64,000 nt of DNA, from the NCBI GenBank assembly GCA_963839285.1, contig CAWIUN010000012.1, positions 24,309 to 88,308 of the forward strand, read 5' to 3'. The position numbers and the translations under genes were made by a program. The notes under the pieces are model-generated. The model ran no database searches. It saw only the letters and a list, made by a program, of their open reading frames with translations, and was not told the DNA's origin. The DNA is from DASSSQ01 sp963839285. GTDB lineage: Bacteria; Actinomycetota; Thermoleophilia; Gaiellales; Gaiellaceae. Positions within the stretch are counted from its first letter, which is position 1; each line of letters starts with the position of its first letter. This document shows, piece by piece, positions 38,933-46,659 of this stretch.

Positions 38933-39634
38933 GCGAGGCCGGCGCGGAGGCGGGAGAGGTCACCGTCGAGGCGAGCGGCGAGACGGTCGGCGAGGCGAAG
39001 TGGGTGGCCCTGCGCGAGCTCGAGCGGCAGCTGCCGGGGCTCGACAAGGCCGCCGTCCGCTTCCAGGTCGTCAGCGAGGGCGAGCGCGGGCTGCTCGGCG
39101 TCGGCTACGAGCCGGCGCGGGTCGTCGCGAGCGCCCCGGCCGACGCGGCCGCCGCCGAGCCGGCGCCGCGGCGCCCGGGCGAGAGCGACGCCGCCGCCCG
39201 GGCCCGAGAGCTCGTCGAGCGGGTCACCGCCGCGATCGGCGTCGCCTGCACGCGTCGACCTCGACGAGGACGACGAGACGATCGTCGCCTCCTGCAGCGG
39301 CGGCAACCTCGGGATGCTGATCGGCAGGCACGGCCAGACGATCGACGCCCTCCAGTACCTGGCCAACGCGATCGTCTTCAAGGGCGCGCAGGAGCGGAAG
39401 CGGATCGTCGTCGACGCCGAGGGCTATCGCGGCCGGCGCGAGGAGGCGCTCCACCGCGAGGCCGTCCACGCGGCCGAGCAGGCGCTCGCCGGCGACCGGC
39501 CGGTGCACCTCGACCCGATGACCGCGATCGAGCGGCGGGTCGTGCACGAGCGGCTGAAGGACTACCCGGGGGTCGAGACCTCGAGCGAGGGCTCGGAGCC
39601 GACCCGCCATGTCGTCGTCGCCCCTGCTCCGTAG
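38929..39634 (+). CDS. jag: Jag/KhpB RNA-binding protein, one frameshift
   Basis: About 234 residues. N-terminal Jag_N (VEASGETVGEAKWVALRELERQLPG, GLLGVGYEPARV), a KH domain (LIGRHGQTIDALQYLANAIV) and an R3H domain (MTAIERRVVHERLKDYPGVET). It binds RNA, often with KhpA. Near 39252 one extra base shifts the frame; corrected, it joins GVAC to VDLDEDDETIVASCSGGN. GTG start overlaps the yidC stop. Confidence 0.9.
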
Positions 39635-40203
39635 CTGGCTCGACGCCGTCCTCGAGACGCCGGGCCTGACCGGCCTCGCCGACCCGGACGAGGCGCGCCG
39701 GGTGCTGCTCGAGGACTCGCTCGCCGGCGCCGAGCTCGTGCGCGGGCTCGCCGGCGCGAGTCGTCGACGTCGGCTCGGGCGGCGGCGCGCCGGGGATCCC
39801 GCTCGCGGCCGCGCTGCCCGACCGGGAGGTGACGCTCCTCGAGGCCAACGGCCGCAAGTGCGAGTTCCTGCGCCGCTGGACGGCCGAGCTGCCGAACCTG
39901 CGGGTCGTCCGGGGCCGCGCCGAGGAGCAGGAGCCGGGCCGCTTCGGCGTCGCGGTCGCAAAGGCGCTCGCCCAGCCGCCCACGGCCGCCGAGTGGTGCC
40001 TGCCGCTCGTCGGCGACGGCGGCCACGTCGTCCTCTGGGCCGGCCCGAGCGCGGAGCCCGAGCCGGTGGCGGAGGTGGCAGCGAGGCTGAACGCGGAGCT
40101 CGTCGCTTCGCCCGAGGGGTTCCTCGTCCTGCGCCGGCTCGGCCCGCTGCCCCCCGGCTTCCCGCGGCGGCCGGGGATGGCGAGGAAACGCCCGCTCGCC
40201 TGA
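39609..40203 (+). CDS. rsmG: 16S rRNA (guanine527-N7) methyltransferase, one frameshift
   Basis: About 197 residues. LLEDSLAGAELVRGLAG, then after correcting one extra base near 39768 the SAM site VVDVGSGGGAPGIPLAAAL, VTLLEANGRKCEFLRRW, VVRGRAEE and VAVAKALAQPP. It methylates G527 of 16S rRNA; loss gives low-level streptomycin resistance in other bacteria. ATG 39609 lies inside the jag 3' end. Confidence 0.9.
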
Positions 40204-40276
40204 CCGCGAGCAAGCCTTCACGGCATCCACACGGTCTGCCCGGTGACATTTCGCCCGGACGCGGAACAGCGTCTTC

Positions 40277-40515
40277 ATGCATCTTTCTGCACGCGCGATC
40301 CGCCGCCACCTCGACGGCCACCGCGACCCCGGGGTCGCGTCTCACCTCCGCTTCTGCCCCGTCTGCGCCGAGCGGGCCGCCGCCGCCGCCGCGGCCGAGG
40401 CGATCTGGGGCGCCGCGGCCGGCTGGGCCGCCTCGTGCGCCTGCCGGATCCGCCGGAGACGACCGAGGCGCGGCTCGGCAGGCTCGTCGAGGAGGCCGCC
40501 CTCGACCGCAACTGA
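40277..40515 (+). CDS. Small zinc-finger (zf-HC2-like) protein, one frameshift
   Basis: About 80 residues. MHLSARAIRRHLDGHRDPGV followed by HLRFCPVCAERAA, an H-x3-C-x2-C zinc-finger pattern like the N-terminus of anti-sigma factors, but with no membrane segment and no sigma factor beside it. Near 40437 one base seems missing; the second part reads LVRLPDPPETTEARLGRLVEEAALDRN. It lies between rsmG and parA and may be an RNA- or protein-binding adaptor. Function unknown. Confidence 0.5.
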
Positions 40516-40542
40516 GCGCCGGGAACCGTCCGCCGGCGCGGG

Positions 40543-40548
40543 TAGCCT
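40543..40548 (+). promoter_or_regulatory. Minus-10 element for leaderless parA
   Basis: TAGCCT (40543-40548), 6 nt, then GTG 40555. The distance suggests that the transcript begins at or very near the start codon. Confidence 0.35.
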
Positions 40549-40554
40549 GGGCCC

Positions 40555-41307
40555 GTGGCCGGGCGGATCTACGCGTTCGCGAACCAGAAGGGCGGCGTCG
40601 GCAAGACGACGACCGCGATCAACCTCGCCGCCTGCCTCGCGGAGGCCGGCCAGCGCGCGCTCGTCGTCGACCTCGACCCGCAGGCGAACGCCACCTCCGG
40701 CCTCGGCATGCGCGCGAACGGCACCTCGACCTACGACCTGCTCGACGGCGCGCCGCTCGGCGAGCTCGCGAAGGAGACGCGCTGGGAGAACCTCTTCCTC
40801 GTCCCCTCGCGGCCGGAGCTCGCGGGCGCCGCGGTCGAGCTGTCGCGCCGCGACGACGGCGAGCGCTACCTCGCGGAGGCGCTCGCCGACACGGGCCGCT
40901 TCGACGTCGTCCTGCTCGACTGCCCGCCCTCGCTCGGCCCGCTGACCGTGAACGCGCTCGCGGCCGCGCACCGGGTCGTCGTGCCCGTGCAGGCCGAGTA
41001 CTACGCGCTCGAGGGGCTGGCGCAGCTCGTCAACTCGATCGACCTCGTCAAGGCGCGGCTGAACCCGCGGCTCGGGATCGCCGGCGTGCTCCTGACGATG
41101 GTGGACGGCCGCACCCGCCTCGCCCACGACGTCGAGCGGGAGGTGCGGCGGCACTTCGGCGACCTCGTCTTCGAGGCGGTCGTGCCCCGTTCCGTGCGCC
41201 TCGCCGAGGCTCCGAGCCACGGCCTCCCGGTGACCCACTACGACCGGCGCTCGGCAGGGGCCGAGGCCTACTGGAAGGTGGCGATGGAGCTTGTCGAGCG
41301 TTCCTGA
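40555..41307 (+). CDS. parA: Chromosome-partitioning ATPase ParA (Soj)
   Basis: 250 residues. Deviant Walker A ANQKGGVGKTTTAINLA, RALVVDLDPQANATSGLG, DVVLLDCPPSLGPLTVNAL and VPVQAEYYALEGLAQL. It forms ATP-dependent DNA-bound gradients that move ParB-parS complexes. The length is that of chromosomal Soj. parB starts inside its 3' end (17-bp overlap). Confidence 0.95.
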   Translation: MAGRIYAFANQKGGVGKTTTAINLAACLAEAGQRALVVDLDPQANATSGLGMRANGTSTYDLLDGAPLGELAKETRWENLFLVPSRPELAGAAVELSRRDDGERYLAEALADTGRFDVVLLDCPPSLGPLTVNALAAAHRVVVPVQAEYYALEGLAQLVNSIDLVKARLNPRLGIAGVLLTMVDGRTRLAHDVEREVRRHFGDLVFEAVVPRSVRLAEAPSHGLPVTHYDRRSAGAEAYWKVAMELVERS

Positions 41308-42142
41308 CAAGGGCAGGCGCGGGCTCGGGCGCGGCTTCGAGGTGCTGCTCGGCGGCGCCGAGGGCGAGCCCGAGCTGCGGCACCTGCCGCTGGCGGAGAT
41401 CCACCCGAACCCGCGCCAGCCGCGACGGCGCTTCGAGCACGAGGCGACCGCCGGCCTCGCCGAGTCGATCCGGGCGCAGGGCCTGATCCAGCCGGTCGTC
41501 GTGCGGCCGCGACGCCAGGGCGGCTTCGAGCTGATTGCGGGCGAGCGGCGCTGGCGCGCGTCGCAGGAGGCGGGGCTCGAGACGGTTCCCGCGATCGTCC
41601 GGCAGACCGACGACCGCGACACGCTCCTGCTCGCGCTGGTCGAGAACGTCGCCCGCGAGGACCTGTCCCCGGTGGACGAGGCGCGCGCCTACGCGGTGCT
41701 GCTCGACGAGTTCGAGCTCGCGCTCGGCGCCGTCGCCGAGCAGGTGGGCCGCTCCAAGCCCGCCGTCTCCAACAAGCTGCGGCTGCTCGACCTCCCCGAC
41801 GACGTGCTCGCGATGGTCGAGCGCGGGGAGCTGTCCGAGGGCCACGCCCGCGCCGTGCTCGCGGTGCCGGGCCACGACGAGCGGAAGCGGCTCGCCCGCC
41901 AGATCGTCCGGCAGGGGATGTCCGTGCGCGCCGCCGAGAAGGCCGCGCGCTGGGCCGGCGCCCGCACGAAGACCCGGCGCGCGCACCCGGTCGACCCCGC
42001 GCTCGCGGCCCGCGCCCGGGCGGCGGCCGAGCGGCTGACCGGCCGCTCCGTGTCGGTGCGCGCGAACCGGCTCGAGATCGAGTTCGCCGACGAGGTCGAG
42101 CTCGAGGAGCTGGTCGAGTCGCTCGAGTCGCTCCGGCCGTGA
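41291..42142 (+). CDS. parB: Chromosome-partitioning protein ParB (Spo0J)
   Basis: 283 residues. RGLGRGFEVLLGG, LRHLPLAEIHPNPRQPRRRFE, the CTP-binding GGFELIAGERRWRASQEAGLETVPAIV with ENVAREDLSPVDEARAY, a helix-turn-helix AVAEQVGRSKPAVSNKLRLLDLP and a dimerising C-terminus EFADEVELEELVESLESL. It binds parS and spreads as a CTP clamp. TTG start at 41291 within parA. No perfect TGTTTCACGTGAAACA site was spotted in the window; see 62706-62748. Confidence 0.95.
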   Translation: MSSVPDKGRRGLGRGFEVLLGGAEGEPELRHLPLAEIHPNPRQPRRRFEHEATAGLAESIRAQGLIQPVVVRPRRQGGFELIAGERRWRASQEAGLETVPAIVRQTDDRDTLLLALVENVAREDLSPVDEARAYAVLLDEFELALGAVAEQVGRSKPAVSNKLRLLDLPDDVLAMVERGELSEGHARAVLAVPGHDERKRLARQIVRQGMSVRAAEKAARWAGARTKTRRAHPVDPALAARARAAAERLTGRSVSVRANRLEIEFADEVELEELVESLESLRP

Positions 42143-42189
42143 CGCCGCGACCGTAACCGGGCGGCCGCACGGATCGTTGCAGCACTGGA

Positions 42190-42441
42190 ATGCTCGGCCT
42201 GCTGCACGTCCACGACATCGAGTCGCTCCAGGAGATCGCCCAGGACGACGACGCCCGCCGTCTCCTCCTGCGCATGGCGGCGCTCTCGCAGGCCGGCCGC
42301 ATCGAGCCGTTCCTGCACCAGCTGATGGGCGACGAGGAGATCGACGCCGAGACGAAGGGCACGCTGGCCGAGATCGCCGGCGACGCCACCTTGCTGGCGG
42401 CGCTCGACGAGTACGTCCGCTCGACCGAGATCGTCCACTAG
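42190..42441 (+). CDS. Hypothetical 83-residue acidic protein
   Basis: All-helical appearance: MLGLLHVHDIESLQEIAQDD, ARRLLLRMAALSQAGRIEPF, MGDEEIDAETKGTLAEIA. No signal peptide, membrane segment or cysteine. I do not recognise it. It follows parB by 47 bp and is followed by a hairpin (42451-42474), so it may be the last gene of the par transcript. Confidence 0.5.
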   Translation: MLGLLHVHDIESLQEIAQDDDARRLLLRMAALSQAGRIEPFLHQLMGDEEIDAETKGTLAEIAGDATLLAALDEYVRSTEIVH

Positions 42442-42450
42442 GAGACGGCG

Positions 42451-42474
42451 GAACCCTGCGCGCCGGCAGGGTTC
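42451..42474. terminator. Hairpin between convergent 83-residue gene and tRNA-Ile
   Basis: GAACCCTGC (42451-42459), loop GCGCCG, GCAGGGTTC (42466-42474). It lies 9 bp after the stop of the plus-strand gene and 7 bp beyond the tRNA 3' end on the minus strand, so it may serve both directions. Confidence 0.5.
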
Positions 42475-42480
42475 GGGAGG

Positions 42481-42554
<74 letters not shown>

Positions 42555-42666
42555 GCGGCGGGCAGTGTAGCGGCAGCGGCCCCGCCGGGTACCGCATCTC
42601 AGGGATCGCGCGGGAGCGGTTGCTGCCGACGGAACCGGTGGCGGTACCCAGCAGCACCTGCGGTCA

Positions 42667-42828
42667 ATGAAACTCGGCGATCTCGTCATCTGGCACGGCC
42701 GGACCTACCGGCTGCTCGGCTTCGACCCCATGAGCGTCGAGCCCGGCCGCGCCTATCTCGAGGACGTCGAGACCGGTGCGGAGGTGCGGGCGCCGCTCGA
42801 CGAGCTCGAGCCGGAGCCGCCGGGTTAG
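42667..42828 (+). CDS. Hypothetical 53-residue protein
   Basis: MKLGDLVIWHGRTYRLLGFD, then MSVEPGRAYLEDVETGAEVR and an acidic end. It has the look of a small beta-barrel (SH3-like) with alternating hydrophobic residues. ATG 42667, stop 42826-42828, 27 bp before the next gene. Third-position GC is as in the neighbours, which supports coding. Function unknown. Confidence 0.5.
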   Translation: MKLGDLVIWHGRTYRLLGFDPMSVEPGRAYLEDVETGAEVRAPLDELEPEPPG

Positions 42829-42844
42829 CCGGGAGGTCGGCGGG

Positions 42845-42850
42845 TAGACT
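42845..42850 (+). promoter_or_regulatory. Minus-10 element TAGACT for the bifunctional-nuclease gene
   Basis: TAGACT (42845-42850) lies 5 nt before GTG 42856 and 14 nt before ATG 42865, so the transcript has almost no leader. Confidence 0.4.
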
Positions 42851-42855
42851 GGGGT

Positions 42856-43371
42856 GTGGCCGCCATGCAGAAGATGGACATCTACGGGGTGAGCTTCGAC
42901 CTCGTCGGCAAGCAGCCGATCGTGCTCCTCAAGACCGCCGACGGGAACCGCTTCCTGCCGATCTGGATCGGGCACCCCGAGGCCGCGGCGATCCTGATGA
43001 AGCTGCAGGGAGCCTCCTCGCCGAGGCCGCTCACCCACGACCTGATGACCGAGATGCTCTCGCAGCTCGAGACCCGGATCGTCCGCGTCACCGTCACCGA
43101 GCTCCGCGACAACACCTTCTACGCCGCGATCACGCTGCTCCAGGGCGGCGCCGAGATCGAGATCGACTCGCGCCCGTCCGACGCGATCGCGCTCGCCGTC
43201 CGCACCGAGGCGCCGATCTTCGCCGACGACCGGGTGATCGAGGAGTCCGCGATCGAGTTCGAGGGCGAGGACGAGCAGGTGAACGAGCAGGAGATCGTCG
43301 ACGAGTTCCGCAGCTTCCTCGACCGCGTCTCCCCCGAGGAGTTCGCCGTCGAGGAGGACGACGAGAACTAG
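42856..43371 (+). CDS. Bifunctional nuclease-domain (DUF151) protein
   Basis: 171 residues. MDIYGVSFDLVGKQPIVLLK, LPIWIGHPEAAAILMKLQG, RPLTHDLMTEMLSQL and the acidic-basic site AEIEIDSRPSDAIALAVR are the BFN/DUF151 family. Plant and Thermotoga homologues were linked to nuclease activity and UV tolerance, but the bacterial role is uncertain. The C-terminus is strongly acidic. Start GTG 42856 (ATG 42865 possible). The stop shares a CTAG with the convergent chorismate mutase. Confidence 0.85.
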   Translation: MAAMQKMDIYGVSFDLVGKQPIVLLKTADGNRFLPIWIGHPEAAAILMKLQGASSPRPLTHDLMTEMLSQLETRIVRVTVTELRDNTFYAAITLLQGGAEIEIDSRPSDAIALAVRTEAPIFADDRVIEESAIEFEGEDEQVNEQEIVDEFRSFLDRVSPEEFAVEEDDEN

Positions 43372-43652
43372 CCCGCGTAGCGCTCGAGCTCTCGCTTCGT
43401 CAGGTCCAGCACCGCGCGCAGGAGCTCGCCGACCCCGTCGTCCGAGAGCGGGCCGGCGTTCTCGGCCCGCCGGGCCTCGACGAGCCGCCGCTCCTGCTCC
43501 GGGTCGACGAACCCGACGCCCGCGCCGCGCTTGTGCGCCTTGATCTCCCGCACGAGCTCGAGCCGGGCGTTGACGAGCTCGACCAGCCGCCGGTCGGTCT
43601 CGGCGACGCGCTCGCGCAACTCGGCCAGTACGGGGTCTCTCTCCGGGGTCAC
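43368..43652 (-). CDS. Chorismate mutase (AroQ type)
   Basis: 94 residues, three predicted helices. LRERVAETDRRLVELVNARLELVREIKAHKRG contains the AroQ Arg and Lys positions; VDPEQERRLVEARRAEN and the C-terminal helix complete the active site. It converts chorismate to prephenate. No fused dehydratase or DAHP synthase. The start overlaps the preceding gene's stop by 4 bp (GTGA). Confidence 0.82.
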   Translation of the reverse strand: MTPERDPVLAELRERVAETDRRLVELVNARLELVREIKAHKRGAGVGFVDPEQERRLVEARRAENAGPLSDDGVGELLRAVLDLTKRELERYAG

Positions 43653-44110
43653 TGTCCCTGCCAGGCGATGTGCACCGGCTTGTCGGTTCGCGGGATCGCG
43701 AGCAGCCGGAACGGATACGTGACCCTAGCCTGCACGGGCTCCCCGAGGGAGGGGGTCAGCTCGCGGACCCGGACGAGCAGCGAGCGGCGCCGCTCGACGA
43801 CCGAGAGCACGCGGACGCCGTAGCCGCTGCTCGAGCGCGGCCCCGGTGAGACGAGGACGAGCTCGCGGTCGTGGAAGTCGAAGCCGCCGCCGCGGGGCGG
43901 GGCGCCGGGCATCGCGCTCCGCTCGAAGTCGGCGAGGGCGCCCCCGCTCGAGAAGACGCGGAACACGGGCTGCGGCAGCTCGAGCCCCTCGAGGCGCGGG
44001 GAGACGTCCTGCCAGCGGACGGCCCGCTCGCCCCCCGCACCCGCCCGCTGCCAGCCCGCGCCGCCCGCGACCGCGGCGACCGCGAGGCCGACGAGCAGGG
44101 CCCGGCGCCT
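43649..44110 (-). CDS. Hypothetical exported protein, start unresolved
   Basis: The frame is open from before 44110 and encodes a signal-like segment RRRALLVGLAVAAVAGGAGW, then LPQPVFRVFSSGGALADFER and VSPGPRSSSGYGVRVLSVVE, ending PFRLLAIPRTDKPVHIAWQGQ. No ATG, GTG or TTG is in frame before GTG 43966, so the real start is either a CTG (about 44098) or was lost to an indel. It follows the L,D-transpeptidase, overlapping its stop. The C-terminal part resembles protease-complex-inhibitor-like beta domains, a weak impression. Function unknown. Confidence 0.5.
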   Translation of the reverse strand, partial: RRRALLVGLAVAAVAGGAGWQRAGAGGERAVRWQDVSPRLEGLELPQPVFRVFSSGGALADFERSAMPGAPPRGGGFDFHDRELVLVSPGPRSSSGYGVRVLSVVERRRSLLVRVRELTPSLGEPVQARVTYPFRLLAIPRTDKPVHIAWQGQ

Positions 44111-45425
44111 AGTAGACGTCGACCTGCTCTCCGATCGGCATCGCGGCGTAGACGCGCTCCGCCGCCCACATCGGCACGCGCACGCAGCCGTGGCTCGCCG
44201 GGTAGGGCGGCACCGACGGGTTGCCGTGGACGGCGTAGCCGCCGACGAAGTACGAGGGCGCGTAGAGGACGCCGAGCGGGCTCGGGTCGAAGCCCTGCAC
44301 CTTCCGGTAGACGCGGAAGCTCCCGACCGGGGTGAACTTGCCGGGCAGCCCGGCGGTCGAGACCGGCAGGATCAGCGTCACCTTCCCCGCCTCGACGACG
44401 AAGAGCACCTGCCGCGCCTTGTCGACCTCGACATGGCCGCCGCCCGCGCGCGGACGCGGCGTCGCGGCGGTGGCGAGCCGTGCCCAGACCGCGTCGTCGA
44501 CCCTGCCGGTGCGCGGCAGGCCCTCGACCTTCTGGAAGGCCGTGACGGCGTCGACCGTGTCCTGGCCGTAGGAGGCGTCGACGCGCTCGAGCGCGTAGTG
44601 GAGCTCGGCGAGCCGGCGCTCGAGCTCCCGCACCGAGTCCCCGCTCGAGCCGGGGCCGAGGGTCGGGTAGACGACGGCGACCCGGAGCGAGCGCGCCGCC
44701 GCCGCCCAGCTCCTGCTCGGCAGCGAGCGGACGCGGACGCGCAGCGCTGCGGGCCGGCTCGTGTCGAGCCGCAGGCGGATCGAGCGGCCGCGGCGGACGG
44801 TGCCGCCCGCCGTCACCTGCAGCGTCCCGGCCGCGGCCGGCCGCAGCCGCGCGACGAGGGTCAGCGGCCGCCCGACCGTCCGTGTCCCGACGAGCCGCGT
44901 CTCGAGCACGGGCCGCGTCCGCACGACGACCGGGGCGGAGACCTGGCCGAGGCTGCGGAGCGTCCAGGGGCCGGGCCCGGCGAGGCGGACGCGCAGGCGG
45001 AAGCGCCCGTCGGCCGCGGGCCTCGTCGAGGCCACGAAGGCGGAGCCCCGGTAGAGCCGCACGCGGACCGCGGGCAGGACGCGGCCGCTGAAGACGACGG
45101 CGTCGCGGTAGTCGGCGGCGACCGGCCCCTCGAGCGCGAGCGCGGCCGAGGTGACCTGCGGCAGGCTCGTCTGCTCCGCGTCGGTCTGCAGCGTGCCGCC
45201 GAAGCGCCCGGCGGCGAAGACGTGCGTGACGCTGCGCCCTTCCGCGGTGCCGCCGTCGGCGAAGCTCCAGCGGTAGGAGCCGGACTCGCACGTCGCCGTG
45301 TAGGTGACGCTGAGCGGCGCCTTGCCGGCCGCCGCGCTCAGCTGCACGGGACAGGCGTGGGCGGCGGGCGCCCAGAGGAAGACGGCGACTGCTGCGATGA
45401 CCCCTCTCCGCACGGGCGGAACCAT
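44109..45425 (-). CDS. L,D-transpeptidase (YkuD) with PKD-like and peptidoglycan-binding domains
   Basis: 438 residues. Signal peptide (VRRGVIAAVAVFLWAPAAHA); a PKD-like domain (ITATCESGSYRWSFADGGTA-like, about 30-85); beta-rich repeats; a peptidoglycan-binding domain LGPGSSGDSVRELERRLAEL with DAVTAFQKVEGLPRTG; and the catalytic YkuD domain, YAVHGNPSVP and SHGCVRVPMWAAE (catalytic Cys about residue 412). It would form 3-3 peptidoglycan cross-links outside the membrane. ATG at 45425 overlaps the stop of the CPBP gene region (45428), so the pair is coupled. Confidence 0.9.
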   Translation of the reverse strand: MVPPVRRGVIAAVAVFLWAPAAHACPVQLSAAAGKAPLSVTYTATCESGSYRWSFADGGTAEGRSVTHVFAAGRFGGTLQTDAEQTSLPQVTSAALALEGPVAADYRDAVVFSGRVLPAVRVRLYRGSAFVASTRPAADGRFRLRVRLAGPGPWTLRSLGQVSAPVVVRTRPVLETRLVGTRTVGRPLTLVARLRPAAAGTLQVTAGGTVRRGRSIRLRLDTSRPAALRVRVRSLPSRSWAAAARSLRVAVVYPTLGPGSSGDSVRELERRLAELHYALERVDASYGQDTVDAVTAFQKVEGLPRTGRVDDAVWARLATAATPRPRAGGGHVEVDKARQVLFVVEAGKVTLILPVSTAGLPGKFTPVGSFRVYRKVQGFDPSPLGVLYAPSYFVGGYAVHGNPSVPPYPASHGCVRVPMWAAERVYAAMPIGEQVDVY

Positions 45426-45427
45426 AA

Positions 45428-46075
45428 CTAGAACGCGACCGCGATCACGAGCGCGAGACCGTTGAAGGCCGCGTGCACGAGCATCCCCGGGTAGACGCTG
45501 TCCGTCCGCAGCCGCAGCCAGGCGAGCCCCGCTCCGAACGTCGCCAGGATCGGCAGTCCCTCGACGAGCCCGTGCGAGAGCCCGAAGAGGAGCGCCGTGA
45601 CCGCGATCGCGACCCAGCGGCCGTAGGCGCGCCAGAGGCTGACGCCGAGGCCGCGGTAGGTCAGCTCCTCGACGGCGGGGCCGAGCAGCGCGATCACGAG
45701 CGCGTTGGCGACGTACTGGCCGGCCCGGCTCGCGTCCCAGCCCGTCGGGGTCAGCCCCTGCTCCCGGCCCGCGTTCAGAAACGGGTTGAGGACGACGTTG
45801 ACGACCATGATCCCGGCGAAGACCGCGAGCGCGAGCCCGAGCGCCGCCCACCAGGAGCGAGGGGTGCGCAGGGCGAGCAGGCCGCGGTCGCCGGACGCGA
45901 TCGCGAGCACGAGCCCGAGCATGATCAGGTACGAGACGAGCCCGGCGACGGCGGTGTCGTAGCGGTAGAGCACGTCGGGCGCCGGCTTGCCGCCGGAGGC
46001 GCGGCCGGCGTAGGCGACGACGACGAGCAGCAGCACGAAGCCCGTCCAGAGGACGAGCCTGACGGGCCGCGTCAC
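45428..46075 (-). CDS. CPBP-family intramembrane metalloprotease
   Basis: 215 residues, six to seven membrane helices. The glutamyl-protease motifs are PAVEELTYRGLG (EExxxR), LLFGLSHGL (FxxxH) and LVHAAFNGLAL (HxxxN). CPBP/Abi proteases process membrane proteins or protect against toxins; the target is unknown. Starts within the stop of the HAD gene (4-bp overlap). Confidence 0.88.
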   Translation of the reverse strand: MTRPVRLVLWTGFVLLLVVVAYAGRASGGKPAPDVLYRYDTAVAGLVSYLIMLGLVLAIASGDRGLLALRTPRSWWAALGLALAVFAGIMVVNVVLNPFLNAGREQGLTPTGWDASRAGQYVANALVIALLGPAVEELTYRGLGVSLWRAYGRWVAIAVTALLFGLSHGLVEGLPILATFGAGLAWLRLRTDSVYPGMLVHAAFNGLALVIAVAF

Positions 46076-46659
46076 AGGAGCCCCGCCAGCGGCGCCGGCG
46101 CGAAGCGCAGCCCGGCCGCGGCCGCACCCGCCTCGTCCTCGGGCGCGTCGCCGACGTGCAGCGTCCGCCCGGCCGCGGTTCCCAGCAGCTCGAGCGCGGC
46201 CTCGAAGATCGCCGGCGCGGGCTTCGCCGCCCCGACCTCGGCCGAGGTGACGACCGGCAGGCGGAGCCCGAGCCGCCGCAGGTGCTCGGCGAGGCCGCAG
46301 TCCCAGTTGGAGACGACGCAGAGCGCGAGGCCGCGCGCCGCCAGCCGCCGGACGGTCTCGAAGGCGCCGGGCTCCGGCTCGAAGACGATCGCGTCCATGA
46401 ACCGGCCCGCGCTCAGCGCCGCGCCCGCGTGCTCGTTGAAGACGGCCGTGCAGCGGCCGCGCAGGTCGGCGAGGCTCTCGGGGTCGCGGCCCTCGAGCGC
46501 GCGCGGCAGGTAGTAGGCGACCTCGGCCTCGAAGCCGCGCCGGGCGGCCTCCTCGTCGACCCCGGCCGCCGCCGCCAGCCGGGGCACGGGCGCGTCGAGC
46601 CGGACGAGGGTTCCCATCGCGTCGATCGTGACGGCGTCGAGCTCGGCTAGGAGACCCAT
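46072..46659 (-). CDS. HAD-superfamily hydrolase
   Basis: 195 residues from ATG 46659 (GTG 46674 also in frame). Motif I AVTIDAMGTLVRLD, motif II LCVVSNWDCGLAEHL, Lys in VGAAKPAPAIFEAAL and motif IV TLHVGDAPEDEAGAAAAGLR. Motif I has Asp-Ala-Met instead of the usual DxD, so the second acid is missing and phosphatase activity may be altered. Substrate unknown. Sits in a coupled minus-strand run with the mannosyltransferase upstream. Confidence 0.8.
   Translation of the reverse strand: MGLLAELDAVTIDAMGTLVRLDAPVPRLAAAAGVDEEAARRGFEAEVAYYLPRALEGRDPESLADLRGRCTAVFNEHAGAALSAGRFMDAIVFEPEPGAFETVRRLAARGLALCVVSNWDCGLAEHLRRLGLRLPVVTSAEVGAAKPAPAIFEAALELLGTAAGRTLHVGDAPEDEAGAAAAGLRFAPAPLAGLL

Noticed and set aside
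40277..40515. Anti-sigma factor for the ECF sigma at 21130-21750
   Set aside because: It is 19 kb away, lacks a membrane helix and lies in a different conserved block.
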